Shown here in pieces: positions 46,425-57,078 of a DNA stretch of 64,000 bases. Below the pieces are notes generated by a model. The model ran no database searches. It was not told the DNA's origin and saw nothing but the letters and a program-made list of their open reading frames with translations. The translations under genes were made by a program, and so were the position numbers. The DNA lies in assembly GCF_963576615.1 (NCBI RefSeq), contig NC_088712.1:18995452-19059451 (forward strand), read 5' to 3'. This stretch comes from Watersipora subatra. Its lineage: Eukaryota; Bryozoa; Gymnolaemata; Cheilostomatida; Watersiporidae. Numbering within the stretch: position 1 is the first letter of the stretch; each line of letters opens with the position of its first letter.

Positions 46425-46474
46425 CAATTACTGTTACATTGCATTTTGTTGCAAGTCAACCTTTAGCCTTTAGT
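46425..46474 (+). repeat. Relic of a Kolobok-like right terminus
   Basis: The sequence ACTGTTACATTGCATTTTGT followed by TGCAAGTCAACCTTTAG closely resembles the right end of the 36829-40897 element. No left end was found, so it is a partial copy. Confidence 0.5.
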
Positions 46475-46559
46475 CTTAATAAACCTGTGCAGTAATAATA
46501 ATAAAGTACTCAGCTCAGGCTGGTGGTGAAATGCTTATATAATTATATACTACTTCACA

Positions 46560-46900
46560 ATATACCACTCAGTCAACAATACACCACTCTGAGTCCACAA
46601 TACACCACTCTATCATCATATGTCAACGATACACCATTGAAAGTGAACAATACACCACTTAAAGTGAACAACACACCACTCAAAGTTAACAATACACCAC
46701 TCCAGGTCAACAATACATCACTGAAGGTCAACAATACACCACTCAAGATTAACAATACACCACTCAAAGTTAACAATATACCACTCAAAGTTAATGATAC
46801 ACCACTCAAAGCCGGCAATACACCATTGAAAGTTAGCAATACGCCACTCAAGGTCAGCAATACACCACTCCACGTTAACAATATACCACTCTTAATTAAC
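46560..46900 (+). repeat. 21-bp minisatellite, about 14-16 units
   Basis: Degenerate units of the form AACAATACACCACTCAAAGTT. Since 21 is divisible by 3, a plus frame (46523-46945) reads N-N-T-P-L-K-V repeated, and the opposite strand is also open over the same stretch. An AATAAA lies at the end (46939). No flanking domain supports a protein, so the repeat alone is called. Confidence 0.85.
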
Positions 46901-47295
46901 AATGAAGATGATGCGCTGTGTGTTCCGAGTATTCTCAATAAATGATCATTAGTTGTTATTTGCTTACCAAGGTTCTAGCGGAATGGCAACGAGAATGAAT
47001 TTCGCGGGTTGTAGCGAGTTAATGGGAAATGAGACTTTTAGGATATAAACATAAATTTTTCTACCGTACATGCTGTATACCGTGGCTCTCTCCTAGGACT
47101 TTTTGGATAGGAACTAGATTTTTCCTAGGACGTCTTCTTCATACGCACCATTTGATACAAACATGCAGCTTGTGAATAAAGGCTGCATTGTATATAAATC
47201 AATTTGTTTATTGAACCGTATCGATTTGCTGGACATAGAGTGATGTGTAACGTTGTGAGGCATGCAGTACATAGCCGTCTGCCTGTCTCCCTCAG

Positions 47296-47326
47296 GATCC
47301 AGTTCACCCATCGGCAGCTCACGAAA
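47296..47326 (+). CDS. Possible penultimate exon of an unknown gene
   Basis: 31 nt between a strong acceptor (CTGTCTCCCTCAG) and donor (AAA|GTAAGA), reading DPVHPSAAHE and leaving at phase 1, the phase required by the next candidate exon. Confidence 0.35.
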
Positions 47327-47462
47327 GTAAGATAGAGCAATTGCTGCTCTAGTAGTCGCCTGTGACTATTTACAATGTTTACTTCTCTTTAGATGGTTTT
47401 ATGGCAGGGTAAGTTGAAACTCTGACATGTTCCGTTGACCTGCATCATTATCTCTACTACAG

Positions 47463-47599
47463 CTGCTGATAAACGGATACAGTCTTATGAGGATGACGTC
47501 ATAGCATTTGGTGATGACGTGTTTGTTAGAGATCATGAAAACAAATATGGGTATTTGAGTTTCCATATGTTTGAGGATGAGCAAGAACCTGCAATGTAA
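47463..47599 (+). CDS. Possible terminal exon of an unknown plus-strand gene
   Basis: 137 nt after CTCTACTACAG, entered at phase 1, ending TAA. It reads RIQSYEDDVIAFGDDVFVRD then YGYLSFHMFEDEQ, strongly acidic and unlike random AT-rich sequence. Codon third positions are mixed and GC content is raised. No family is recognised and no earlier exons were found; a transposon origin is also possible. Confidence 0.4.
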
Positions 47600-50500
47600 A
47601 TTCCCTGGATATTTACCCATTTATAAAAATGTATGTTTGACCTTGAGAAGTAGATTAAAGGCAGGAGGTTACGATGTTTCTGGCTTTTACAGGACATGTT
47701 AACACATATTTGTCGCTTCCTTTTTGTATATAATTTAATCCTGACTACTCTTTTAATTGGTTTTTGTATTTTTACTGTTATTGTAGTCTCATACTCAGTG
47801 TGTTATTCACCTTCCACCACTAACTTAATTAGACAATCAACCAATTGCTAAACTAATTGTATTTCTGCTTATCAAAATTTTGCTACAGGTTCTGCTATGA
47901 TTGCACTCTATACAATGATTATTTAGTGCTTATCCTAATATATTGATTGTTTCTATTGTGACAAACAGATTTTATGCAGTCTTCACTCTAATAAAAGCCG
48001 AAGCCTCAAATAAACATTGAAAAATGTCTGTCAAGCATTCAAAGTGTTACAAAAACTACCAGCGTAAAGATCAAAAACATCAGGGGATGATAGAGAATTT
48101 CTAAAATGTTCGAGTAATGCCCACTGTACAAGCACTTTTTGGAAAACTCTCTGCTGGATTGGCAAAACTAGAAAAATGAATAAGAAGCAAATATTAAGCG
48201 CGTCGTGACAACTTTCATTTAGGTAAACTAATACAATGTCAAGGTCATCACTTAAGTCTGGTTTGCCTGAAAGCTAAATTTAGCTTGGCTAAAACCTGAA
48301 TGTAGCTTGGCTAACAGCTAAGCGTAGCTTGGCTAACAAAAAAGAAACAAAGCACATGTGAAGAGAAACCTCTCAGATTCTGCAAATTTTGAGCCTTGAA
48401 GTCTTTCAGAGACCAGCCTCAGCTCTCCAAGTAGCTCGAGAAAACATTATCATACACTTAATTTCAGAAGGTTTTGTGAGTGTATGAATAGGAAAAACGG
48501 CTCTAACCACATACATGTACCATGAGTAGGTCTAACTATCATAACAATTCTCATCCATTCCCAGTTGCTAGACTTTGTAAGACTTTGGCCAAGCAAAATA
48601 TGTGTCAGTCCTTATTATGTCTTTTATTTACAAGTGTTATATTTTCTAGACTTGTTACATCTACCTAACTTAGACATATTATTATTATGGCAGCAGTCTG
48701 TATTACCTCTTGTCAACTTTGGTTTTGTAACAAAGACAGCATCGCTGACATACTAAGTGTTTACTGTCACTCTTTACCTTTTACAGTTACTGTCCTAATA
48801 AAGCCATTCCAATTTTGGTATTTGCACCAGTAAGGAGATTAAATATAAGGTTAGATAGCAACCACCAATACTCTGGAAAACTTTCTATAATTGCGAGAGC
48901 CTCAGACATTAGTGTAGCCTGAGTGCCAACAACTCCAATTGCACACTAACATACATTTTGTGAGTTCATCTCTAATGCTTTTTCTCCTGTTTACTTATTT
49001 ACTTGTAATGGTAGAAATTGTACTCTACATTCAACTACTAAGATCTTTAGATTTGTAAAGTAGGTCAAAGGTTAGCTTATCTTAATGCTACTTGTAAAAA
49101 TTTTAGGCCATAAAAATGTTTGTAGAGGAGACTGAGAGTCTGCTTCAGTTCTTTTGTTCTCACAAACTATTATTAACACCCCTTCCAGCCGATCTTTAGT
49201 ATAGCCTTTAACGCTTGGTTTGAAGCTTGTGAGGGTTTGAAGGTGGAATTAAATCACTGATTTAGAGAAGGCTGTTGTATTGAGTCAGCACCGAAACTGT
49301 CAAACACACAATAGTTACGACAAGTTCCTCTACTGCAATGCAAAAAAAAACAATTTTATAAAAAGTGGTTATTTTTTGTATTGGATTTGCATTGTATTGT
49401 ATATCTATTGTATAAAAAATTGATAGAGAGTATAAACCGAGAGTAAAAATGTGTGAGACACAGGGCTCACCAACTAAAACAGTCCGACCCTCCTGCCAAA
49501 CCAAAACCACAATTGATCGAGTACACCACATGCCAAATCAACTCCTGTTTTTCGTAAAATTATTTTTTGCTTATGTTTCGGTTGTTAGCTAGTTGGTTGC
49601 TTGCTTGTTCGCAGTTTCTTTATTGCGTGTTAGTTAGCTAGGTTTTTGTTTGCTAGTTGCTTGCCTGTCAGTTGTTTGCTTGTTAGCTTGTTAGCTATTC
49701 AATAGTTGTTGCTATTTTTAGTTGTGTGTTCGTAATTTGTATGTTAGTTGTTTGCTTGCTAGGTGATTGTTTAGGAGTCATCGTACTTGTAACTTTTTTT
49801 ATTAGTAACTTTTGGCAGCCACTTTTTAATTGCTTGTTAGTATTTGTTTATCAAGATTTAGAAAAAGAGGGGAGGAAAATAATTGTGTTTTACTGATGAT
49901 CATCTCCAAAACTGATGCAACGGTTTTTGAGAACTCTAGCGTTCTACCAAATACTATCAGCATTAATGACTGTCTTTAAAAGAACAATAACAGAAACAGA
50001 CTAATGAATAAAGTGCTATCGATATAAGTGATTACCCGGCGTATTATAAGGGTTCAAGATCTGAGTCCACAAGTATGCTCGGTTGATTTGATGGATAATT
50101 CATGGCGGAAGAAAAAAATGCCATTGTATTTCTATCCACCTTGTTCAGCTACTGTCCTATTCAGCTAATTACTCCTAGTTTAAAAACTTCTGTAAATAAT
50201 CAGCGCAGCGCAGGATTACTAGCTGCTCTACAAAAAGTGTGTTATATGTGGGAGCTACAATGGACCACATTCTCTGCCACTTGCTGACCCATTAATGGGG
50301 GTTGCTGGCAATCTACACGGAATGACAGATTTTGAGCATCTTTTTGCTAGCTTTTGGCTGCCAGTGTCATAGACTAGCAGCCTAAAAAATACATAATTAT
50401 TGCTTGGAATGTTGGAATTTTAAGTGCGACACAAAATTTAAACAGAAAGATACAAGATATGTAAGTAACCAACTTTTAAATAACTTGTCAAGCAATAGCA

Positions 50501-51276
50501 TATATCTAGTTTATTTAATTGCAATTATTACTCAATTCCATTTAAATTATCCACACTAAATAGTACAATAAGCTGTATAGCAAGGGAGACAAGTCCTAAT
50601 ATTTCAAAGATGACCATGGCAGTTGGCAGTTACCATTATTACATACTCACATATCCCACTCAATATCATAGTTTAGTTGCTTATTCATAGAAACTCTTTT
50701 TTTAATATTTTTGTAGAAATAGGCAAAACTCAAAGGGCAATGGTTACATTATCTCATAGTGAAGTTGTCTTTCCTATCTCAGGCGAAGTTAGAATAATAT
50801 GTGCTACCAGTCCTTTCGTTGATCTGGCTTATTGCCAGCATAGGCTCGTTTTAGGAGTCATTCTAAAGAGCTCCTTTATAAAAACAACAATATGGCATGA
50901 AAAGTATACAGTCAACACTTTGAACCTAACCAATTGTTTTATTGTTCATATATAAAAATGTTTATGAAGCAAAGTGTAAGGAAGGTCCAACTACAAAACT
51001 AACATTATCAGTAAAGTATAACTGTTTTTTTTCTGTCAAGAGTATCAGTGGGCCGTGTCAGCTCTGTTACGTCTTGTATTTTTTATTCTAATTATGACTT
51101 GTGTTACCCACAGCAGTATTTGGGAATGTCATTAATCATTTTTGAATAGTGAAGATGCCACTGCTTGGGTACAACTAGCTATCATCCGTTTTCATCAGCT
51201 TGTGTCAGTCTCAAATAGAGACTCAGCTGCTAGTCATTTGTAACAATGTCTCCCCACATGTCCTTACACAATGACC
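47600..51276. other. Intergenic, no supported gene
   Basis: 48260-48345 holds three short tandem units of TAGCTTGGCTAA. 49590-49800 is a cryptic low-complexity tract of GTTAGTTGCTTGC words. Frames at 49262-49531 (minus) and 50677-50955 (plus, 92 codons) have no recognisable motif. The downstream flank of gene B lies at the right end. Confidence 0.45.
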
Positions 51277-51282
51277 TTTATT
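51277..51282 (-). terminator. Gene B poly(A) signal
   Basis: AATAAA on the minus strand about 30 bp beyond the gene B stop codon. Confidence 0.6.
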
Positions 51283-51310
51283 CTCGTGATATTGACTGTA
51301 GTTTCTAGTA

Positions 51311-51435
51311 TTAGGAGGTCATCTTGTAGAAGATGAGCTGCTTGGTGTCATATTTAGGTACAAGTAGGTTGGAGTCGAACACTTCTAAGGAGAACACGTA
51401 ACCTCCGGCTATATCATCATGTGCCATCTGAGAGA
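51311..51435 (-). CDS. Gene B exon 7: terminal exon
   Basis: 125 nt after GGAATATAG, phase 1, ending TAA at 51311-51313. Reads MAHDDIAGGYVFSLEVF then LLVPKYDTKQLIFYKMTS. This is a last propeller strand with the C-terminus, the kind of final exon gene A still lacks in this window. The acceptor was chosen because it alone keeps the frame open to a stop followed by AATAAA. Confidence 0.7.
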
Positions 51436-52063
51436 CTATATTCCTTGCAAAGTATAATGAATAATAAACACACAGCACATTTATACAAATAAATATTAGC
51501 TATATATGGAGACTGCTGTCAGCAGGTTTTTCTGGTTATAATGGAAGCATTCCACAATCTGACATGAAATCTAATGCTAAATTTTAAAGCTGAATATGCT
51601 TGATTTATTGATAACACAAAAATAACCATTGCTACATAGAATTCTAGGGGGGAGAGGGGAGCAACGAGTCATCATGAGAAACAACGTATTTCACATATAG
51701 ATGGACTACATGTTTCTTTTACAGTTCAACTGAAACCCTGACTCCCAAGACAAAATGCTTGATCACTATTTTCAACAAATTTTGTGGGAGCTCAGTCTAT
51801 AATGAAGCAAAAGTTAATTAAAAATTTAAACTATTTTCATTTTTTTGGCATTTTTGCTATAAGAGCTCAGTCTACCATAGCATATTGCATACACCACATC
51901 CAGCAAGACCTCAGTCTATCAAGCAAGATTACTATTCATATTTCCCATGCTACAATTATATAGTGAGCCTCTTTGTAACCATGTAAATATAATTTTACAA
52001 AAATATATTTTTATAATATAACTACATATATTACAATAATTCTGTATCATGCAAATAACTAAC

Positions 52064-52774
52064 CTGTAGTAGAGTTAATGATATAGATAGTCTTGTTGTT
52101 GTATGCAGCCAGTAAAACATATTCACCATAGCTCACCACTCCATCAGGTTTCTCCACTTCAGTAATGGTCCACAGGACTTCATGGGTTGCGGTGTCTATT
52201 TTAAAGACTTTGGAATGTCTGTAGGAGGATATGATAAGAGACTTGTTGTCAGGGGTGCACATGGTGACATTGCTGCTATCAGTGAGAGGAAGACAAGGAA
52301 TATGATGTAGAACTTGACCATCTAGGGAGTAGGTAGTGATCCTGGTGTTGGGTGGGTCAGCGATAAGAACCTTGTCTTTAATTACCATCAGCATGTCAGA
52401 GCAGTGGTGATGATAAGGATGCTCCCAGCTGGCGATGGTTTCTCCTTCAATGCTGTAGACACCGACAGTAAGGGGATTGGTACAGGATAATGTGTAAATT
52501 CTGTTGTCGCAACAAATGATAGACCCCACTGAACCGGAGGTGGAGATAAACTGGTTGGTGATGTTACTATCAATGTCTACTCTGCTGACTGTCTTATCAT
52601 ATAGTCCAATATAAGTGGTACCCTTATACTGGCAGATGCAAAGGGGCCAGGATGGTAGTTGTGTGATGGACAGTCTGCTGAGGGACTTAGGGAGTTGAAC
52701 AGGTTGAGCTTTATGTTCTTCAACAATGATATCAGCAGAGGATATAACTTCTATTTCAATATCTCTTCTCTCAT
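52064..52774 (-). CDS. Gene B exon 6: NHL/YncE-like beta-propeller
   Basis: 711 nt between TTCTGCAG and GTTAGTT, entered at phase 1 and left at phase 1, about 236 residues. Opening linker EEHKAQPVQLPKSLSRLS parallels the gene A linker with P-K-S-L. Blades are visible as GVYSIEGETIASW, DKVLIADPPNTRITTYSLDG, VTMCTPDNKSLIISSYRHSK and DGVVSYGEYVLLAAYNNK. Predicted substrate- or RNA-binding end of a TRIM-like protein. Confidence 0.86.
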
Positions 52775-53023
52775 CTGCAGAACCAGGAGAGCACGGTGAA
52801 ACAATTATTTATACAACCAAAATACTTAGAGTTTAGCCAATATGACAGCACTGCCACACAATGATGTACAAATATAAGCTAATAATTGGTCACATAATAC
52901 TAATATCAACTGCTATTGATAGTGTCCAATATTAAACATTGTTATAATGATTACCTGGAAGCATGCCAGCCTGGCTCTTTTAACTAAATTATCTTACACC
53001 TAAACACCAGACTGATATAAATA

Positions 53024-53888
53024 CAGTGCACTCTCAGAATACGATTACCCTGACATACAATTTTTTTATTTTTCGAACTCGAGCATGATGATTTTTTCTC
53101 CTCACTATATGAATAGTATTTCACCAAGCAAATTCAACAAAATTTTCTCTCGAGTTCGAAATTGGCAGTTGGTGTGCTTATTACATTTGTCAATAGAACA
53201 AAGACGTCGAAATGTTGTTCGCTGAAAAAATTTTCACAACGCCTAAAAGAGACACGATGACCGAGCTCTTTCAGATCATCATTTCTCAAGTGTAAAACGG
53301 TAATATTCTTTTTTTAAAACTATTAGTAAGGTTGGAGTTGCAATCCCTTCCTACAGAAGGTCGGTGGTCTACCAATTATCGTAACCTGCTAACAAAAATT
53401 TCCTTCATCAGCATCGCTCAGGGTTTCTTGCCAAATTAGGTTAAAAAAGGTTTTAATGAGATAGGCTAAAAGTTATGTTAAAAACAACCAGAAACCAATC
53501 GGTGGTGAAATGTAGCGACGCAAAAAATGAAGTTCAGTAAAATAGTTAAAAATACATACCTCGTTCTATTATGCTATACGTCTGTCTCCGAATTAAAAAA
53601 ACTCTTCATGCTACGTTCTGCACATATCACATTGTAACATTACATTTTACTGCAGATCTTAACCGCTAAATACACTGAAGTTATTGTAGGCAACTATAGT
53701 TACTAAGGTTAACACAGTATTTTGTTACTAATTTTTAATATGTGCAGTACTTATATAAGTTTAAAGATTTTCACTAAAGGAGGTTTGCATAATATAATTA
53801 CTATGGGTTTCTATACCCCTCTATATGACATTTTCGCTATTCGATGACAACCCTGGCATGAATTAAATTGTATGACGAGGGCGCACTG
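53024..53888. mobile_element. pogo/Tigger-like MITE with TA duplication
   Basis: 865 bp from CAGTGCACTCTCAGAATACG to its imperfect inverse ending GAGGGCGCACTG, flanked by TA on both sides (53022-53023 and 53889-53890). The CAGTG...CCCTC...ATAC terminal pattern is characteristic of pogo-type elements. No transposase. A tRNA-like stretch (GATAATTGGTAGAC ... GGGATTGCAACTCC on the minus strand, 53341-53400) lies inside. It lies in intron 5 of gene B, its edge 24 bp from the 53914 splice donor. Confidence 0.65.
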
Positions 53889-53913
53889 TACATCCATATA
53901 CAAATATTCATAC

Positions 53914-54022
53914 TTCTCTGCGTTAACTGTAACTGGTCTGTGAGCGTGAGTTTTGGTAAATGTTCACGAGCAACTCTGTCCAGGTCTGTCTTCAACTCTT
54001 TGAATCCTCTCACAATTGCAAC
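53914..54022 (-). CDS. Gene B exon 5: short linker exon
   Basis: 109 nt between TGTTTAG and GTATGA, phases 0 and 1, 36 residues (FKELKTDLDRVAREHLPKL). Same length and phases as gene A 3223-3331. Confidence 0.8.
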
Positions 54023-54639
54023 CTAAACATAGAACTATTTTAATAGAAAAAAACTAAGAGAAAAAAACAAACAGATTTTATGTGTTCTGGTAGCTGGTAA
54101 GGTAATGGTCATCGTACATGTGGAATAGTGGACATTGCTGAACATGAACCATGGCTTGCTGATAAGTACAACAGCTGGCTTCAGGTAACTGTACTGATAA
54201 GAGACACTGTATGAATGGAGGAGTTGAGGATGTAGACTGAACAATACCAACATGTAAAAGTAAGGAGGGCTGGTAGACAGAAAACAACAAATGGTTAAGT
54301 GGTTGTAGTAGGTTTATAGTTAGATACACTGAGGGAGTGTAACAAGCAAGCATCTGATAGCATGAGTTGATCAGGTCATTTGAGGTAAAGCATGAATCCT
54401 GACTCACATACTTGTATTCATAGAATATATACACATTCCTATATACACATTCAAGTACTAAAATACATATAAAGTATCTATTAAATGTTTTTAAATAAAT
54501 CTATGTAATACATGTATCTTACTCATTGCATGTGAAGTGTTTGGGAAATGCACAGACTGTATTTTATTTACTACATGCATACTTGCATTGTAACATAATA
54601 TACCCCAGTACACATACATCTATTAGTACGCTCAGGTAT
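54023..54639. other. Intron 4 of gene B, no repeat called
   Basis: A 118-codon minus-strand frame (54078-54434, Leu/Ser/Tyr-rich) lies here with no recognised motif and no need for it in the gene model. Confidence 0.35.
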
Positions 54640-55015
54640 ACTCACTCACAACAACACTACCTATCCCCTCCCCACACACGTACACACATCAAACTCACAC
54701 ACACCCAAACATACCCCTACACAGACCCACATGCAATGCATACACACCTACACACACCCACACACCAACATTCACATGCCGTACTAGACATACACACATG
54801 CACGTCCATACACAAACCCACAAATTACACCCCCACTTCTGACAAACACCCACCCTCACACACCTACTACAACACGCCTGCCATCACACACGCACCCACA
54901 CACATCGAATTTCACGCACCCACCTCCCGAGACTCAACCCATACATCCACCTCTACCCCCACATTTACCCCCACACTTACCCCCATCACCATCACCACTC
55001 CAACCCACATTCGCC
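54640..55015 (+). repeat. CA/ACCC-rich simple-sequence tract
   Basis: Degenerate CACA, ACACCC and CCCACA words. It makes an open plus frame of Thr, His and Pro that is a composition artefact. Confidence 0.9.
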
Positions 55016-55046
55016 CTTGTGATCGGGCGCACATTTACATATATAT

Positions 55047-55727
55047 CTTTTTCACTGCCGTAGACGCATTTTTGCGTTTTCTATGGTCGAGTGTCGTAGA
55101 CACATTTTTGCAACTTTCCCAACAATTGTGTCGTAAGTTCATTTTATTATTTCTGGACAACATAACCTACGGTCTTTAGGATTGTCATGATATTGACAAC
55201 GTTGTCTGAAGATATATCTATAAAATTAACCTAAACTAACGAAAAAATTTTAAACTTTTGTTTGAGAATTTCAAACCTAAAAACGAACATTTTTTGTGTA
55301 AGTTTTGCTAAGTACCACGCGAGTCAGAAAACAGATAATTACTTATGTTGATGACATTATAGCCAATTCAGATTTAGATTTTCGTGATTATACAGGTAAT
55401 TAAAGGAGCAGCAGGGACTCTGATAGTGGTGAAAGTAATAGTTTTGTAAAAGTAAGGAGCATTGTGAAGGATCGATTTAGCTTCGTAGCGATCGTAGCTT
55501 CACATAGCTTTATCATTGCACAAAGAACAGATGCAATGAATTTTTTGCATAGCAGTGTTGGTTAAAATGTTGGCAAAATGAAATATGTAACAAAAATTTT
55601 CTAGATATAGTTTAAAATTGCAAAAATATTGTATACATATCATGAAGCAATATCGGCAATTTTAGGTCAAATGGCTGGCACTAGGCACATGTCTAAATTT
55701 GTACATGGATGGCAGAGAAAGGGATAT
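55047..55727 (+). repeat. MITE family 1, copy with decayed ends
   Basis: Collinear with 21363-22041 (TCTATGGTCGAGTGTCGTAGAC, GACTCTGATAGTGGTGAAAG, TATTGTATACATATCATGAA, TTGTACATGGATGGCAG). The flanking TTAA sites are mutated. Confidence 0.75.
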
Positions 55728-55737
55728 AGAATATATA

Positions 55738-56645
55738 CGAGGTCTGATGCAAAAGTTCCCGGAATAGAGTTGTATACACTTGCATATTAACGCGATAGAA
55801 AAACCCAAGAAAACACATCCGGAATGTTTTCACAAAATTTCAGGTTGCTATAACAATGCGTTCTTATGCGAGCCGACAATATGTCAAGGTCTGTCAGGTG
55901 CTTCCGGCAATTTTTTAACAAATTTCTCATCATGTTTAATCAATTGAAGCAGCGTATTTGCAGTAGACTTTTTGTGAAATTATAGAAAACAAGTAATCAG
56001 ACAGTTGAAATTTTAAACATTGCTTTTGAAGACACTGCTCTAAAGAAAACACAAGTGTTTGAGTGGCAAAAATGTTTTTGTGAAGGTATAGACAGCGCTG
56101 AAGATGATGCGAGGTTTGGCAGACCAGCCTCGACAAGAACTCGCTCATCAATCGACAGTGTGAGGTCACTAGTCATGGCAGATTGTCGTTTAACCATTAA
56201 AAAGATATCTGGATAAACTGCACGTGGTTTTGAAACTGTTCAAATAGTATAACTGACGACTTAAACATAAAAAGAGTCACAGCAAAGTTCGTGCCGTGCT
56301 TGCTAACTGATGACCAAAGGAACTCAGGATGCACGCTTGCGACAATTTTAAGGAAGCATTAAGGAACAATAAAAACTTTCTTTCGAAGGTCCTAACATAC
56401 TTGTTTTTTTTAATTTCACACAAAATTTAATGCAAATACAATTTCCTGGTTTAAAAATCGCCGGTAGTGCCTTACAGACCTTGACATATTGTCAGCTCAC
56501 ATGAGAACGCGTTGTCATAACATCCTAAAATTTTGTGACAACACTCCAGAGATGTTTCCCTGCAAACGATGCAATGAGTTTTTCTATCGTGCAAATATGC
56601 AAGTGTATACAACTCCATTTCGGAATTTTTGAATCAGACCTCGCG
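55738..56645 (+). mobile_element. Mariner-like element with long inverted repeats
   Basis: Flanked by TA (55736-55737, 56646-56647). Left end CGAGGTCTGATGCAAAAGTT, right end its inverse (GAATCAGACCTCGCG), the form of mariner termini. The similarity of the two ends extends about 180 bp inward (55738-55918 and 56463-56645). A broken transposase (55881 onward) reads MSRSVRCFRQFF, then after a TAG, TQVFEWQKCFCEG and DDARFGRPASTRT, the N-terminal helix-turn-helix region of mariner/SETMAR-type transposases. The catalytic D,D-D domain is missing. Intron 4 of gene B. Confidence 0.85.
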
Positions 56646-56788
56646 TATATGTATATATGTAAGTACTAAGCAAGCAATAGTTCACACAATTATACCAACT
56701 GATGTTCATAAATACACCCACCTACACCCATTACAAGAAACATGTACAGTACCAATTTCCTGTAGAAAAATCCTTCCTGAAAACTTAC

Positions 56789-56959
56789 TGGGGGATGACT
56801 CTTGGCCCCGTTTTCTAGCATTTCTATGTTGGTCATCAAACTGTTCCACTGCTTCAGCAGGACATCTTCCATAAAGTCAGCAATTTTAGTCTGAGACTGC
56901 TGTCGGTTTTCCAATACATGTTTTTCTAGGCTGTCATATTTAAGTTTAATCTCTTTTAT
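56789..56959 (-). CDS. Gene B exon 4: coiled-coil segment 2
   Basis: 171 nt between CTCTGACAG and GTAAGTTT, phase 0 at both ends. IKEIKLKYDSLEKHVLENR then FMEDVLLKQWNSL. Equal in length and phase to gene A 6121-6291. Confidence 0.85.
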
Positions 56960-57078
56960 CTGTCAGAGGAAATAGTAAAGTAAATAGAAATAATATAAAA
57001 ACTGACATTGAAAAGTTGTAGTCTCCTTCTCATACTACAACTAATGTTTCAGTATCACAGCAACTACTGAGATATACC

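Noticed and set aside
54078..54434. Extra exon of gene B (118 codons)
   Set aside because: Not needed by the phase-consistent model, absent from the paralogue and without a domain.
54526..55179. Open plus frame of 217 codons rich in Thr, His and Pro
   Set aside because: It follows directly from a CA/ACCC simple-sequence tract and then runs into a MITE; no domain and no splice support.
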